A DNA stretch of 64,000 nt. Source: Methylocystis sp. MJC1 (lineage in GTDB: Bacteria; Pseudomonadota; Alphaproteobacteria; Rhizobiales; Beijerinckiaceae). Location of the stretch: assembly GCF_026427715.1 (NCBI RefSeq), contig NZ_CP107558.1, forward strand, positions 2,145,001-2,209,000. The letters are read 5' to 3'. The position numbers and the translations under genes were made by a program. Positions 38,180 through 46,480 of the stretch are shown piece by piece. Positions within the stretch are counted from its first letter, which is position 1. Every line of letters begins with the position of its first letter. The notes beneath the pieces were generated by a model. That model had not been told where the DNA came from. It ran no database searches and saw only the letters and a list, made by a program, of their open reading frames with translations.

Positions 38180-38260
38180 TTAAGAAAAGCTTAACGCAAA
38201 GGTAGAAAAATGGCTAAGGTCAATTAACCCTCCACCGCGACTCGACGCGGATATGGTTAA
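38180..38260. promoter_or_regulatory. CtrA-type binding sites upstream of the crotonase-like gene
   Basis: TTAA-GAAAAGC-TTAA at 38180-38194 is an exact TTAA-N7-TTAA full site, within the 17-bp palindrome GTTAAG-N5-CTTAAC. Half-sites follow: TTAACC at 38224-38229 and, on the minus strand, TTAACCAT at 38260-38253. In a GC-rich genome three such matches within 80 bp are unlikely by chance. The full site lies 20 bp upstream of the minus-strand gene start. The remaining gap to 38539 shows no gene and presumably holds the promoter of the secreted-protein gene. Confidence 0.65.
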
Positions 38261-38539
38261 CGGGAGAACCGCTGTTGGATGAGGAAGGCCATGAGAACGT
38301 GCGCCAATCTCGCCGGCTCTCGTAAAGCGTCTGTCGATCTGTGGCCGAAGGTCGCAAGACAGACGCCTCGAAATTGATATATGCTAACCACGGGTTGTCG
38401 GTCGCGTTCTTCGCTCATTGGCGCAAGGTCGCGATTGTCTTATCGCCGGGACGCGCGCCCCTGGATGGCGCGCTGGTTAGACAAAGCCGCTCGGCAAAAA
38501 GAAGAAGCGGCGCAAGGTTTGTTCAAAGGGAGGAACAGA

Positions 38540-39109
38540 ATGAAAATGCGCTTTTTCGTCGCCATGACGCTGGCGACGGTCGGTTGGGTCGCCCAGGCGC
38601 ACGCGCATGGCGACGTCGGCTCCAACCAGGGCCAGTGCCTGATGAAGATCGGCCCTGACACGATGAGCTTTACGGGCTATCAGCCGCTGAAATCGCGCGA
38701 GCAATTTTGCGACGACATTCCGGACGCCGGCCCCACCATCATTACGCTCGACGCTCAGCAGGACGAGCTGCGCGACATGAACCTCGAGATGCGCGTGCTG
38801 CGCGACGTCGGCCAGAAGGACGACAACGAGAATCTCGAGGCGAACACCGAGTATTTCTCGCCGCCGAAGAAGTATAAGACCGGCACGCTGACCTTCGATC
38901 ACAATTTCCAGAAGGAAGGCAAATATATCGGCATCGTGAAGGCCAAGAGCGACGACGGCACGAAGGAATATGTCGCCCGCTTCCCCTTCTCGGTCGGCCT
39001 GACCGCCACCAAGGACATCACCATCGCGGTGTTCTTCGCAGCTTTGGCCGCTGTCGGCTTTGGCCTGTGGTACAAGGCTCAGTTTGTGGACAAGAAGAAG
39101 GCGTCCTGA
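38540..39109 (+). CDS. Secreted, C-terminally membrane-anchored protein of unknown function
   Basis: A 189-residue protein from ATG 38540, with GGGAGG upstream. It has a signal peptide (FFVAMTLATVGWVAQAHA) and a mature start HGDVGSNQGQCLMKIG, followed by SREQFCDDIPDAGPT, so there are two conserved-looking cysteines. A beta-rich domain follows and the protein ends in one membrane helix (ITIAVFFAALAAVGFGLWY) and a short Lys tail. Similar proteins occur, as I remember, in ammonia oxidisers and methanotrophs, which suggests a role at the periplasmic face near copper enzymes. I cannot name the family and do not assign a reaction. Confidence 0.75.
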   Translation: MKMRFFVAMTLATVGWVAQAHAHGDVGSNQGQCLMKIGPDTMSFTGYQPLKSREQFCDDIPDAGPTIITLDAQQDELRDMNLEMRVLRDVGQKDDNENLEANTEYFSPPKKYKTGTLTFDHNFQKEGKYIGIVKAKSDDGTKEYVARFPFSVGLTATKDITIAVFFAALAAVGFGLWYKAQFVDKKKAS

Positions 39110-39136
39110 TCGGCCGCGGGTAATTGCTGGCGTTGG

Positions 39137-39189
39137 CACCCCTCCTGCTTCGAGACGCCTGCTGCGCAGGCTCCTCAGCATGAGGGGCT
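39137..39189. repeat. Palindromic repeat, family E
   Basis: CACCCCTCCTGCTTCGAGAC...CTCCTCAGCATGAGGGG contains the hairpin GCCTGC-TGC-GCAGGC inside inverted outer arms. This is the CCTCAT...GAGG unit often seen in Rhizobiales intergenic DNA. A single copy in this window, placed directly after the secreted-protein gene. Confidence 0.6.
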
Positions 39190-39218
39190 CTTCTGCCCCG
39201 TTAAAATAATGCCACTCG

Positions 39219-39348
39219 GATTGAACAGCTCGCATTGGGACTTGTCATTCCCGGCGGGCTAAATGCCCGACCGGGAATCCAGAGCCACAACAGCCAGTTT
39301 TGCTCTGGATTCCCGATCGCTCTCTACGCGAGCGTCGGGAATGACACC
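39219..39348. repeat. Dispersed palindromic repeat, family A copy 2
   Basis: It shares the core CGGGAATCCAGAGCCACAA and CTCTGGATTCCCGATCGCTC with the copies at 7532-7694 (inverted) and 63325-63485 (same direction). It ends 15 bases before the lolD stop. No coding capacity. Confidence 0.8.
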
Positions 39349-39363
39349 CTGTGCCTTCGCCTT

Positions 39364-40047
39364 TTACGGCAGCTCCTCGATGCGACCGTCGCGTAGCGTT
39401 ACGCGGCGGTCCATTTGCTCCGCCAGGTCCAGATTATGCGTCGCAATGAGCGCCGCGAGGCCCGAATGGCGGGCAAGCGTCATCAAGGTCGCGAAGACAT
39501 GCTCCGCCGTCCGTGGATCGAGATTGCCAGTCGGCTCATCCGCCAGAAGCAAATGCGGCGCATTGGCGACCGCGCGCGCGATGGCGACGCGCTGCTGCTC
39601 GCCCCCCGACAACTCCGACGGTCGGTGCGACACGCGCGCCCCGAGGCGCAGATAATCCAGCAACTGCCGTGCCCGTACCTCGGCCTCCTTGCGGCCGAGG
39701 CCGTTGATCATCTGGGGCAGGACGACGTTCTCCAGCGCCGAGAACTCCGGCAGCAGATGGTGGAACTGATAAACGAAGCCGATGGTCGAGAGGCGCAGGC
39801 TGGTGCGCTCCCAATCGTTCATCTTCGACGTCGGCGCCGCATTGATCAATGTCTCCCCGCCGTCTGAGCGCTCCAGAAGCCCGGCGATGTGCAGCAGCGT
39901 CGATTTTCCCGCGCCGGAGGGCGCGACCAGCGCAACCGTCTCGCCCGGATAGATCGCCAAATCGACGTCGACGAGAATATCGAGGCGCGCGTCACCCTCG
40001 CGGTAGTGCCGCGCGATATTGCGCAATTCGAGGACGGCCTCGCTCAT
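39364..40047 (-). CDS. lolD: Lipoprotein-releasing ABC transporter ATPase LolD
   Basis: A 227-residue ABC ATPase. Walker A reads [18 protein letters not shown] (Ala in place of the first Gly), the signature is [14 protein letters not shown] and Walker B ends [11 protein letters not shown]. The [20 protein letters not shown] stretch is typical of the LolD/MacB group. With the LolC/E-type permease encoded 18 bases upstream it extracts outer-membrane lipoproteins from the inner membrane and passes them to LolA. Confidence 0.92.
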   Translation of the reverse strand: MSEAVLELRNIARHYREGDARLDILVDVDLAIYPGETVALVAPSGAGKSTLLHIAGLLERSDGGETLINAAPTSKMNDWERTSLRLSTIGFVYQFHHLLPEFSALENVVLPQMINGLGRKEAEVRARQLLDYLRLGARVSHRPSELSGGEQQRVAIARAVANAPHLLLADEPTGNLDPRTAEHVFATLMTLARHSGLAALIATHNLDLAEQMDRRVTLRDGRIEELP

Positions 40048-40065
40048 GGCTTCACTCTCTCGCGC

Positions 40066-41367
40066 TTATTCATGCCGCAGGGCTTCGATGGGATCGAGCG
40101 AGGCGGCTTTCCAGGCGGGGTAGATCGAGGCGAGAATAGCAAGAACGAGCGTCATGACGACGATCATGGTCACTTCCCGCGGATCGACGATCGCCGGCAG
40201 CCGCGACAGGAAGTAGAATTCCGCCGGGAAAAGATTGGCGTCGAAAGCCTTGTTCAGAAAGCTGCGGACGCTCTCGAGATTTTCGGCGATCAGCAATCCG
40301 AGCAAAAATCCTGCGATCGTGCCGACGACGCCGATCGAGGCGCCGATGAGAAGAAAGATCCGCAGCACCGAGCCGCGCGACGCGCCCATGGTGCGCAATA
40401 TCGCTATGTCTTGCGTCTTGTCCTTCACCAGCATGGTGAGGCCGGAAATGATGTTGAAGGCCGCGACGATGACGATCAGCGTCAGGATGATGAAGAGGAT
40501 GTTCTTCTCCACCTGCAGCGTATCGAAAAAGGCCTTGTTGCGCTGGCGCCAGTCGGTGACCATCATCGGCCGCCCGACCGCCTTGTCGAGCTGCGCGCGC
40601 AACTGATCCATCCGCTCGGGGTCGTCGACGAAGACCTCGACGACCGTCGCCTCCTTCTCGTGATTGAAGAAAACCTGCGCCTCGGCGAGCGGCATATAGA
40701 CGAAGACATTGTCGAATTCCGACATGCCGATCGAGAAGATCGCCGCGACCGTATAGGCCTTGATGCGTGGCGCAACGCCGAAGGGCGTCTGCGCGCCCTT
40801 GGCAATCAGGAGGCTCACCTTGTCGCCGACCGTGACGCCCAGCGTCTCCGCCAGCCGCTGGCCGATGGCGACGCCCTCGCCTTTGTCGAAGCCCTCCAGC
40901 GTACCGATCTTCACATTGCCGGCGATGCCCGGAAGGCGCACGAGGTCCTTCTCGCGAATCCCGCGCACGAGGACGCCCGATTGCCCGAATTGCGTGGAAA
41001 TGCCGGCTGCGCCCTCGACCATAGGAATGGCGAGCTTTACCCCCGGCACGGCCGACGCCTTGGAAGAGACCTCTTCCCAATCGGTAAATGGCGTCTCCAC
41101 GGCTTGCAGAAAGGCATGGCCGTTGACGCCCATGATCTTGTCCATCAACTCGTGATGGAAGCCGTTCATCACGGAGGTGACGACGATCAGCGTCGCAACG
41201 CCGAGCATGATGCCGAGGAAAGAGAAGCCGGCGATGACAGAGACGAAGCCATCGGCGCGGCGCGCGCGCAGATAGCGCAGCGCCACCATCCATTCAAAGG
41301 ACGCAAAGGCCCTTGTCCGGGAGACTGGCTGGGCGCTCTCGAAGGCTTCCGCGGTTGCTTCGCTCAT
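40066..41367 (-). CDS. lolC: Lipoprotein-releasing ABC transporter permease LolC/LolE
   Basis: A 433-residue permease from ATG 41367 (MSEATAEAF). The LolC/E hallmark is FEWMVALRYLRARRADGFVSVIAGFSFLGIMLGVATLIVVTSVMNGF with the first membrane helix. A large periplasmic domain and three C-terminal helices follow, with NIISGLTMLVKDKTQDIAILRTMGA before helix 2. Alphaproteobacteria usually have one such subunit, acting as a homodimer. The frame is open to 41541, but that segment is not conserved. It is downstream of proS and upstream of lolD. Confidence 0.92.
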   Translation of the reverse strand: MSEATAEAFESAQPVSRTRAFASFEWMVALRYLRARRADGFVSVIAGFSFLGIMLGVATLIVVTSVMNGFHHELMDKIMGVNGHAFLQAVETPFTDWEEVSSKASAVPGVKLAIPMVEGAAGISTQFGQSGVLVRGIREKDLVRLPGIAGNVKIGTLEGFDKGEGVAIGQRLAETLGVTVGDKVSLLIAKGAQTPFGVAPRIKAYTVAAIFSIGMSEFDNVFVYMPLAEAQVFFNHEKEATVVEVFVDDPERMDQLRAQLDKAVGRPMMVTDWRQRNKAFFDTLQVEKNILFIILTLIVIVAAFNIISGLTMLVKDKTQDIAILRTMGASRGSVLRIFLLIGASIGVVGTIAGFLLGLLIAENLESVRSFLNKAFDANLFPAEFYFLSRLPAIVDPREVTMIVVMTLVLAILASIYPAWKAASLDPIEALRHE

Positions 41368-41438
41368 GTAGCCATCCCTCAATGGCGGCGCATTGCTGGC
41401 GAGCCGGAAGGCGCGCCGCACACATCGCCTCCCGGACC

Positions 41439-41456
41439 GCGCGCCTTCTGGCGCGC
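41439..41456 (-). terminator. Hairpin between proS and lolC
   Basis: A 7-bp GC stem (GCGCGCC with GGCGCGC) and TTCT loop, flanked by CCCGG/CCGGG arms. No T-run, so it may be an mRNA 3' structure rather than a terminator. Confidence 0.3.
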
Positions 41457-41473
41457 TTCCCGGGCGCGTTAAG

Positions 41474-42817
41474 TTATCCCCCCGCCTGCTTGATCGCCGC
41501 GACGATGCGCGCCACGGCGTCCGCCGGCGCGAGCATTTCACGCTCGCCGGTCTTGCGGCGCTTCACTTCGACATGACCTTCGGCCAGCCCTTTCGGGCCG
41601 ACGAGAATCTGCCAAGGCAGGCCGATCAGATCGAGCGTGGCGAATTTCGCGCCCGGACGTTCGTCGCGATCGTCGTGCAGCACGTCGAGCCCGGCGTTTT
41701 CGAGCTGCTGGACCAGCTCGCCGCAGACCTTGCCGGTCCCAGCGTCGCCGACCTTGAGATCGGCCACGCCGACATGGAAGGGCGCCACGGTCTCCGGCCA
41801 CACGATGCCGGCCCCGTCATGGCCGGCTTCGATGATGGCGGCGACGAGACGCGACGGGCCGATGCCATAGGACCCCATTTGCACGACGACCTCCCTGCCG
41901 TCGGGGCCGTTCACCACAGCCTTCATGGGTTCCGAATATTTGGTTCCGAAGTAGAAAATATGGCCGACTTCGATTCCGCGCGCGGAAAGTTTCGCGTCCT
42001 CGGGCACCGCCGCGAAAGCCTCGGCGTCGTGCATCTCGCTGGTCGCGGCGTAGCGGCTGGTCCAGTCGTCCACGATCCCCTGCAGCGCCGCGGCGTCGTC
42101 GAAATCGACATTGGCGGACGGCGGCGCGTAGGAGAGAAAGTCCTTGTGGCAGAAAACCTCGCTCTCGCCCGTCTCAGCGAGGATGATGAATTCGTGCGAG
42201 AGATTGCCGCCGATCGGGCCGGTCTCCGCCTTCATGGGGATGGCGGTGAGCCCCATGCGCGCGAAGGTGCGGAGGTACGCCACGAACATTTTATTGTAGG
42301 AGTGGCGGGCGCCCTCGGCGGTGAGGTCGAAGGAATAGGCGTCCTTCATCAGGAATTCGCGCGAGCGCATGACGCCGAAGCGCGGGCGCACCTCGTCGCG
42401 GAACTTCCACTGGATATGATAGAGATTGAGCGGGAGATCCTTATAGGAGCGCACATAGGCGCGGAAAACCTCCGTGATCATCTCCTCATTGGTCGGGCCG
42501 AAGAGCATTTCGCGCTCGTGACGATCGTTGATGCGCAGCATCTCCTTGCCATAGGCGTCGTAGCGGCCGGATTCGCGCCAGAGGTCCGCCGACTGGATCG
42601 TCGGCATGAGCAGCTCGACGGCGCCGGCGCGATTCTGCTCCTCGCGGATGATGCGGGTGATGTTGTTCAGAACTTTGAGGCCCAGCGGCAGCCAGGCGTA
42701 GATGCCGGCGGATTCCTGCCGGATCATGCCCGCCCGCAGCATCAGCCGGTGCGAGACGATCTCGGCTTCTTTCGGAGTCTCGCGCAGGATGGGCAGGAAA
42801 TAACGGGACAGGCGCAT
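41474..42817 (-). CDS. proS: Prolyl-tRNA synthetase (short alphaproteobacterial form)
   Basis: A 447-residue class II synthetase from ATG 42817 ([19 protein letters not shown]). Motif 2 is [28 protein letters not shown] and motif 3 is [17 protein letters not shown]. The C-terminal anticodon domain ends [12 protein letters not shown]. The editing insertion of the long bacterial form is missing, which is the normal state for the alphaproteobacterial type of about 440 residues. It charges tRNA-Pro in the cytosol. The ORF extends to 43093 over the divergent GNAT-like gene without support. Confidence 0.95.
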   Translation of the reverse strand: MRLSRYFLPILRETPKEAEIVSHRLMLRAGMIRQESAGIYAWLPLGLKVLNNITRIIREEQNRAGAVELLMPTIQSADLWRESGRYDAYGKEMLRINDRHEREMLFGPTNEEMITEVFRAYVRSYKDLPLNLYHIQWKFRDEVRPRFGVMRSREFLMKDAYSFDLTAEGARHSYNKMFVAYLRTFARMGLTAIPMKAETGPIGGNLSHEFIILAETGESEVFCHKDFLSYAPPSANVDFDDAAALQGIVDDWTSRYAATSEMHDAEAFAAVPEDAKLSARGIEVGHIFYFGTKYSEPMKAVVNGPDGREVVVQMGSYGIGPSRLVAAIIEAGHDGAGIVWPETVAPFHVGVADLKVGDAGTGKVCGELVQQLENAGLDVLHDDRDERPGAKFATLDLIGLPWQILVGPKGLAEGHVEVKRRKTGEREMLAPADAVARIVAAIKQAGG

Positions 42818-42971
42818 GGGGGCTTCCAATGAGACGATTCGAGGAGAGAGAGCATAGCGACGGCTCCCGGGCGGTTGAAGCGCGCGCCGGCGGAAAAGGC
42901 AAGCTTTCCGGCGCCGGTCTTTCTTTCCGGGCGCCGCGGCGCCATGTCGGGAGCATGAAGGGGAGGAAGGA

Positions 42972-43268
42972 ATGGCTGAAAACTTTGCCGTGCGCGACAA
43001 CCCGGCCGAGAGCCGCTTCGAGCTGGATCTCGACGGGTCGATGGCGTTCGCGGAATATACGCTCGACGACGGGATGATGACCTTCACCCACACGGAAACG
43101 CCCCCTGCCCTGCAGGGCCGCGGCGCGGCGTCGAAGCTGATCCACGGGGCGCTGTTGGCGGCGCGGGCGCGCGGGCTGAAGGTGCGGGCGACTTGTTCTT
43201 TTGTTGTGGCTTATTTGGAGCGGCATCGGGAGTTTGCGGATTTGCGGCCCTCATCTGACCCTCGCTGA
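42972..43268 (+). CDS. GNAT-like (YidJ-type) N-acetyltransferase domain protein
   Basis: A 98-residue protein with the minimal GNAT fold of the YidJ/GTL type: [56 protein letters not shown]. The acetyl-CoA-binding Q/RxxGxG/A loop is LQGRGAAS. Relatives end soon after YLERH. Here the last residues (PSSDPR) and the stop codon come from the palindromic repeat that begins at 43248. Substrate unknown. It is divergent from proS. Confidence 0.85.
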   Translation: MAENFAVRDNPAESRFELDLDGSMAFAEYTLDDGMMTFTHTETPPALQGRGAASKLIHGALLAARARGLKVRATCSFVVAYLERHREFADLRPSSDPR

Positions 43269-43399
43269 CGCGAGGGCCACCTTCTCCCGCAGGCGGGCGA
43301 AGGTTAGAATCCTTCGGAGATGATCGCGAATATTGCAACGCGACTCCTTCTCCCGCGAGCGGGAGAAGGTGGCCCCGCGAAGCGGGGTCGGATGAGGGC
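43248..43399. repeat. Palindromic intergenic repeat, family B copy 2
   Basis: It has the same ends (CCCTCATCTGACCCTCGCTG ... GGGTCGGATGAGGG) and inner CTTCTCCCGC hairpins as 16497-16661 and 43759-43928. It provides the last codons and stop of the GNAT-like gene. Confidence 0.85.
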
Positions 43400-43410
43400 C
43401 CGGCCACCAC

Positions 43411-43779
43411 ATGCGCGACCACACGCCAAAAGCCCGCGTCACCCAAGCCCGCCGCCTGCGTCGCAACATGACCCTCGCCGAAGACATGCTCTGGCGTTGC
43501 TTACGTGGCCGAGGCTTCGAGGGGCTGAAATTCCGCCGGCAGGTCCCGATCGGCCCTTACATTGCAGACTTCGCCTGTCTGGAGCGCCGGTTCATCATCG
43601 AGCTTGACGGCCGGCCGCATGAGGAGCCCGAGCAGCGGGCGCATGATCACCGGCGTGACGCGTGGCTTCTCGCGAATGGATGGCGGGTGCTGCGGTTGGA
43701 TAATGAGCGGGTGATCGGGGGCGCGGCGCTCAACGATATTGCTTTGTGGATGCGGCCGCCCTCATCCGACCCTCGCTGA
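43411..43779 (+). CDS. DUF559-family endonuclease-like protein
   Basis: A 122-residue protein. The DUF559 pattern, related to very short patch repair endonucleases, is clear: AEDMLWRCLRGRGFEGLKFRRQVPIGPYIADFACLERRFIIELDGRPHE followed by DAWLLANGWRVLRLDNERV. The catalytic candidates are Asp in IADFAC and the Glu and Asp in IIELDG. No methylase gene is nearby. Like the gene before it, its last residues (PPSSDPR) and stop lie in a copy of repeat family B. A family B copy stands on each side of this gene. Confidence 0.85.
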   Translation: MRDHTPKARVTQARRLRRNMTLAEDMLWRCLRGRGFEGLKFRRQVPIGPYIADFACLERRFIIELDGRPHEEPEQRAHDHRRDAWLLANGWRVLRLDNERVIGGAALNDIALWMRPPSSDPR

Positions 43780-43928
43780 CGCGAGGGCCACCTTCTCCCG
43801 CGCGCGGGAGAAGGAGAGAACACCGAGGTTTCGGAACCACCGGAAATGATCCCAAATATAGCAACGCGACTCCTTCTCCCGCTTGCGGGAGAAGGTGGCC
43901 CCTGCGTCAGCAGGGGTCGGATGAGGGC
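43759..43928. repeat. Palindromic intergenic repeat, family B copy 3
   Basis: About 170 bp with the same order of inverted ends and inner hairpins as copies 1 and 2. It begins inside the DUF559 gene and ends 6 bases before the stop of the convergent ABC-F gene, so it also forms the 3' untranslated region of that gene. Confidence 0.85.
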
Positions 43929-43934
43929 CTCCCC

Positions 43935-45785
43935 TCACCCTTCCGCCTCGGCCGCCAGCTCCAGCCACTGCTCCTCGGCGACAGCCAGCGCCTTCGCCAG
44001 CTCCTCGCGCTGAGCCGCGAGCTTCGCCGCCTCCTGCGGATTGCGCGAGAACGCGTCGGGCGCGGCGAGCGTCTCGTCGACGCGCCCGAGAAGCTGGGTG
44101 AATTTCTCGACCTTCGCCTCCGCCTCCGCCAGCTTGCGGCGATAGAACCCCGCGTCGCGGCGCTTGGGAGCCGTCTCGGCCGCCTGCGCCGGAGCCGCCT
44201 CGCGTTTGGGCTCCTCCGCCTTGGTCTTCGACAACACCTGCTTGGCGTAGTCGTCCATATCGCCGTCGAAAGGCTTCACCGTCCCATCGGCGACGAGCCA
44301 CAGCCGGTCGGCGCAGGCCTCCAGCAGATAGCGGTCGTGCGAGACCAGCACCACCGCCCCCTCATAGTCGTTGATCGCCTCGATCAGCGCGGCGCGACTG
44401 TCGATGTCGAGATGGTTCGTCGGCTCGTCGAGAATGAGAAGATGCGGCGCGTTGAACGCCGTGACACCCATGAGCAGGCGGGCCTTTTCGCCGCCCGAGA
44501 GATGCGCGACCTTAGTGTCGGCGCGCGCGCCCGAAAAACCCGTCTGCGCCGCCCGCGCCCGCACCCGCGCCTCGGGGGCGTCGGGCATCAGCCGCGAGAA
44601 GACGAGATAGGGCGTATCGTTCTCGTTGAGATCGTCGACCTGATGCTGGGCGAAGAAGCCCGCCTCCAGCTTCGCCGCGCGGACCATATTGCCGGCCATG
44701 GGCGATAGCCGCCCACCGAGCAGCTTGGCGAAGGTCGATTTGCCGTTGCCGTTCGCGCCCAGGAGGCCGATGCGGTCGTCGTTGGAGATGGAGAGCGTCA
44801 GGCGCGAGAGCACCACGCGCTCCTCATAACCGACAGAGACCCTCTCCAGCGCGATGATCGGCGGCGACAAAGGCTTTTCGGGCGACGGAAGATAGATCGG
44901 CAATACGCTGTCGTCGACGATCGCGGCGACCGGCTCCATCCTCTCCAGCATTTTGAGCCGCGACTGCGCCTGGCGCGCCTTGGTCGCCTTGGCGCGGAAG
45001 CGGTCGACAAATTCCTGCAGATGCTTGCGCTGCTCTTCCTGCTTCTTGGCGCCTTTTGCGGCGAGCAGCGCCGCCTCGCGCCGCTGTTTCTCGAAGGAAG
45101 AGTAATTGCCCTTGTAGAGCGTCAGCCTGCCCCGCTCGAGATGCAGAATATGCGTCGCCACATCATCGAGCAGATCGCGGTCATGGCTGATGACCAGCAC
45201 GCTTGCCGGATAGCGGGCGAGGTAATCGACGAGCCAGAGCGTTCCTTCGAGATCGAGATAGTTGGTCGGCTCGTCGAGCAGCAGCAGGTCGGGCGCGGAG
45301 AAGAGCACGGCCGCAAGCGCCACGCGCATGCGCCAACCGCCGGAGAACTCCGAAAGCGGCCGCTGCTGGGCTTCGGCGTCGAAGCCGAGACCGTGAAGAA
45401 TCGCCGCCGCCCGCGCCGGGGCGGAATGCGCGTCTATGTCGGCAAGGCGGGTCTGGATCTCGGCGATGTCATGCCCGTCATGGGCGGTCTCGGCGCGGGC
45501 GAGAAGCTCGGCGCGCTCGACGTCGGCCGCCAGCACGAAGTCGATGAGCCGGGTCGGCCCGCCAGGCGCCTCCTGCTCGACGCGGCCGAGCCGCGTGCGC
45601 GCCGGCAGGGCGATATTGCCCGATTCGGCGGCAATCTCCCCGGCGATGAGGCGGAACAGCGTGGTCTTACCGGCGCCGTTGCGGCCGACAAAGCCGGCGC
45701 GCGCGCGGCCGGGCAGAAAGACGCCCGCCTTGTCGAAGAGCAGCCGGTCGCCGAGGCGGTAGGTGAGATCATTGATGGTGAGCAT
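43935..45785 (-). CDS. ABC-F family ATPase (Uup/YheS-like)
   Basis: A 616-residue protein with two ABC ATPase domains and no membrane part. Walker A motifs are GRNGAGKTTLF and GANGNGKSTFA, with signatures FSGGWRMRVALA and LSGGEKARLLM and DEPTNYLD/DEPTNHLD Walker B sites. The linker between domains (residues about 230-290, rich in Arg, Lys and Gln) is the part that enters the ribosome in this family, and a C-terminal coiled coil is present (RKLAEAEAKVEKFTQLL). Such proteins act in translation or rescue of stalled ribosomes. The exact subgroup is uncertain. Confidence 0.9.
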   Translation of the reverse strand: MLTINDLTYRLGDRLLFDKAGVFLPGRARAGFVGRNGAGKTTLFRLIAGEIAAESGNIALPARTRLGRVEQEAPGGPTRLIDFVLAADVERAELLARAETAHDGHDIAEIQTRLADIDAHSAPARAAAILHGLGFDAEAQQRPLSEFSGGWRMRVALAAVLFSAPDLLLLDEPTNYLDLEGTLWLVDYLARYPASVLVISHDRDLLDDVATHILHLERGRLTLYKGNYSSFEKQRREAALLAAKGAKKQEEQRKHLQEFVDRFRAKATKARQAQSRLKMLERMEPVAAIVDDSVLPIYLPSPEKPLSPPIIALERVSVGYEERVVLSRLTLSISNDDRIGLLGANGNGKSTFAKLLGGRLSPMAGNMVRAAKLEAGFFAQHQVDDLNENDTPYLVFSRLMPDAPEARVRARAAQTGFSGARADTKVAHLSGGEKARLLMGVTAFNAPHLLILDEPTNHLDIDSRAALIEAINDYEGAVVLVSHDRYLLEACADRLWLVADGTVKPFDGDMDDYAKQVLSKTKAEEPKREAAPAQAAETAPKRRDAGFYRRKLAEAEAKVEKFTQLLGRVDETLAAPDAFSRNPQEAAKLAAQREELAKALAVAEEQWLELAAEAEG

Positions 45786-45942
45786 GGCCGAGAGCCCAGT
45801 AACAGGCTCGGACGGGCGCGCCTAGAGGATTCCGAAACAGCCCTTAGGCGCAGCCGGCATGGCAATTGCTTTTTCAATTTTCGCAAGATGAAAACAAGGG
45901 GGCCCAAGGCGCGCATCAACCTGAGATGAAAGGCGTTAGGTC

Positions 45943-46065
45943 ATGCACCCGGACATGGAAGCCTATCTTTGGATCACTGTGAAAGCCTTCGGCTTTGCGC
46001 TCCTCGGCATTTACGCCACGCGCATCGCGCTTCATGCCTATGATGTTCTGAGATGGGGCATCTGA
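45943..46065 (+). CDS. Possible 40-residue membrane-associated peptide
   Basis: An open frame beginning MHPDMEAYLWITVKAFG, continuing through a hydrophobic stretch (FALLGIYATRIAL) and ending VLRWGI. An AAAGGCG-like site lies 8-14 bases upstream. It lies alone between the ABC-F gene and tRNA-Glu. Only the composition and ribosome site support it. Confidence 0.35.
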   Translation: MHPDMEAYLWITVKAFGFALLGIYATRIALHAYDVLRWGI

Positions 46066-46221
46066 GCCTCAGGCGCTCCTCCTTGACGCGCACTGAGGGG
46101 CGCGAGGCGTATCGGCGACGAGCCTCTCGGTTATCTACAGATCGCGCATCATCGAGGCTTGTCTTGCGCGCCGCGCCCCTCTATACAGCCCTCGCTGCGC
46201 CGCCTGAGCGGCGCAAGGCCC

Positions 46222-46297
46222 GCGCCCATCGTCTAGAGGCCTAGGACGTCGCCCTTTCACGGCGAAAACAGGGGTTCGAATCCCCTTGGGCGCGCCA
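46222..46297 (+). tRNA. tRNA-Glu (TTC anticodon)
   Basis: 76 bases. The acceptor GCGCCCA pairs with TGGGCGC, then G and an encoded CCA. The anticodon loop CTTTCAC gives TTC. D-arm CGTCTAGAGGCCTAGGACG and T-arm GGTTCGAATCC are present. Confidence 0.96.
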
Positions 46298-46480
46298 AAT
46301 CTACCCCCCTTCTCTGGATACATCTGCGAACGCCAATCCGCTGCAGCGGCCTCTTTTCGCTCGAGATAGGCATTTTCGGCCGGGCGACTGCGCCCGAGAA
46401 ACACCCCAAGCAGCCATACGGTGTGCATTTGCTTCCCTTGCCGAGCGTATGCCCTAGCTCTATGCGGGGCAGGTGCTCCC

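Noticed and set aside
39889..41472. Plus-strand frame of 527 codons
   Set aside because: Antisense to lolC and lolD, with His/Asp/Arg-rich composition and no recognisable domain.
43255..43928. Direct and inverted repeats as a possible CRISPR array
   Set aside because: Units are about 150 bp, palindromic, only two copies here and separated by a gene. No short regular spacers and no cas genes.
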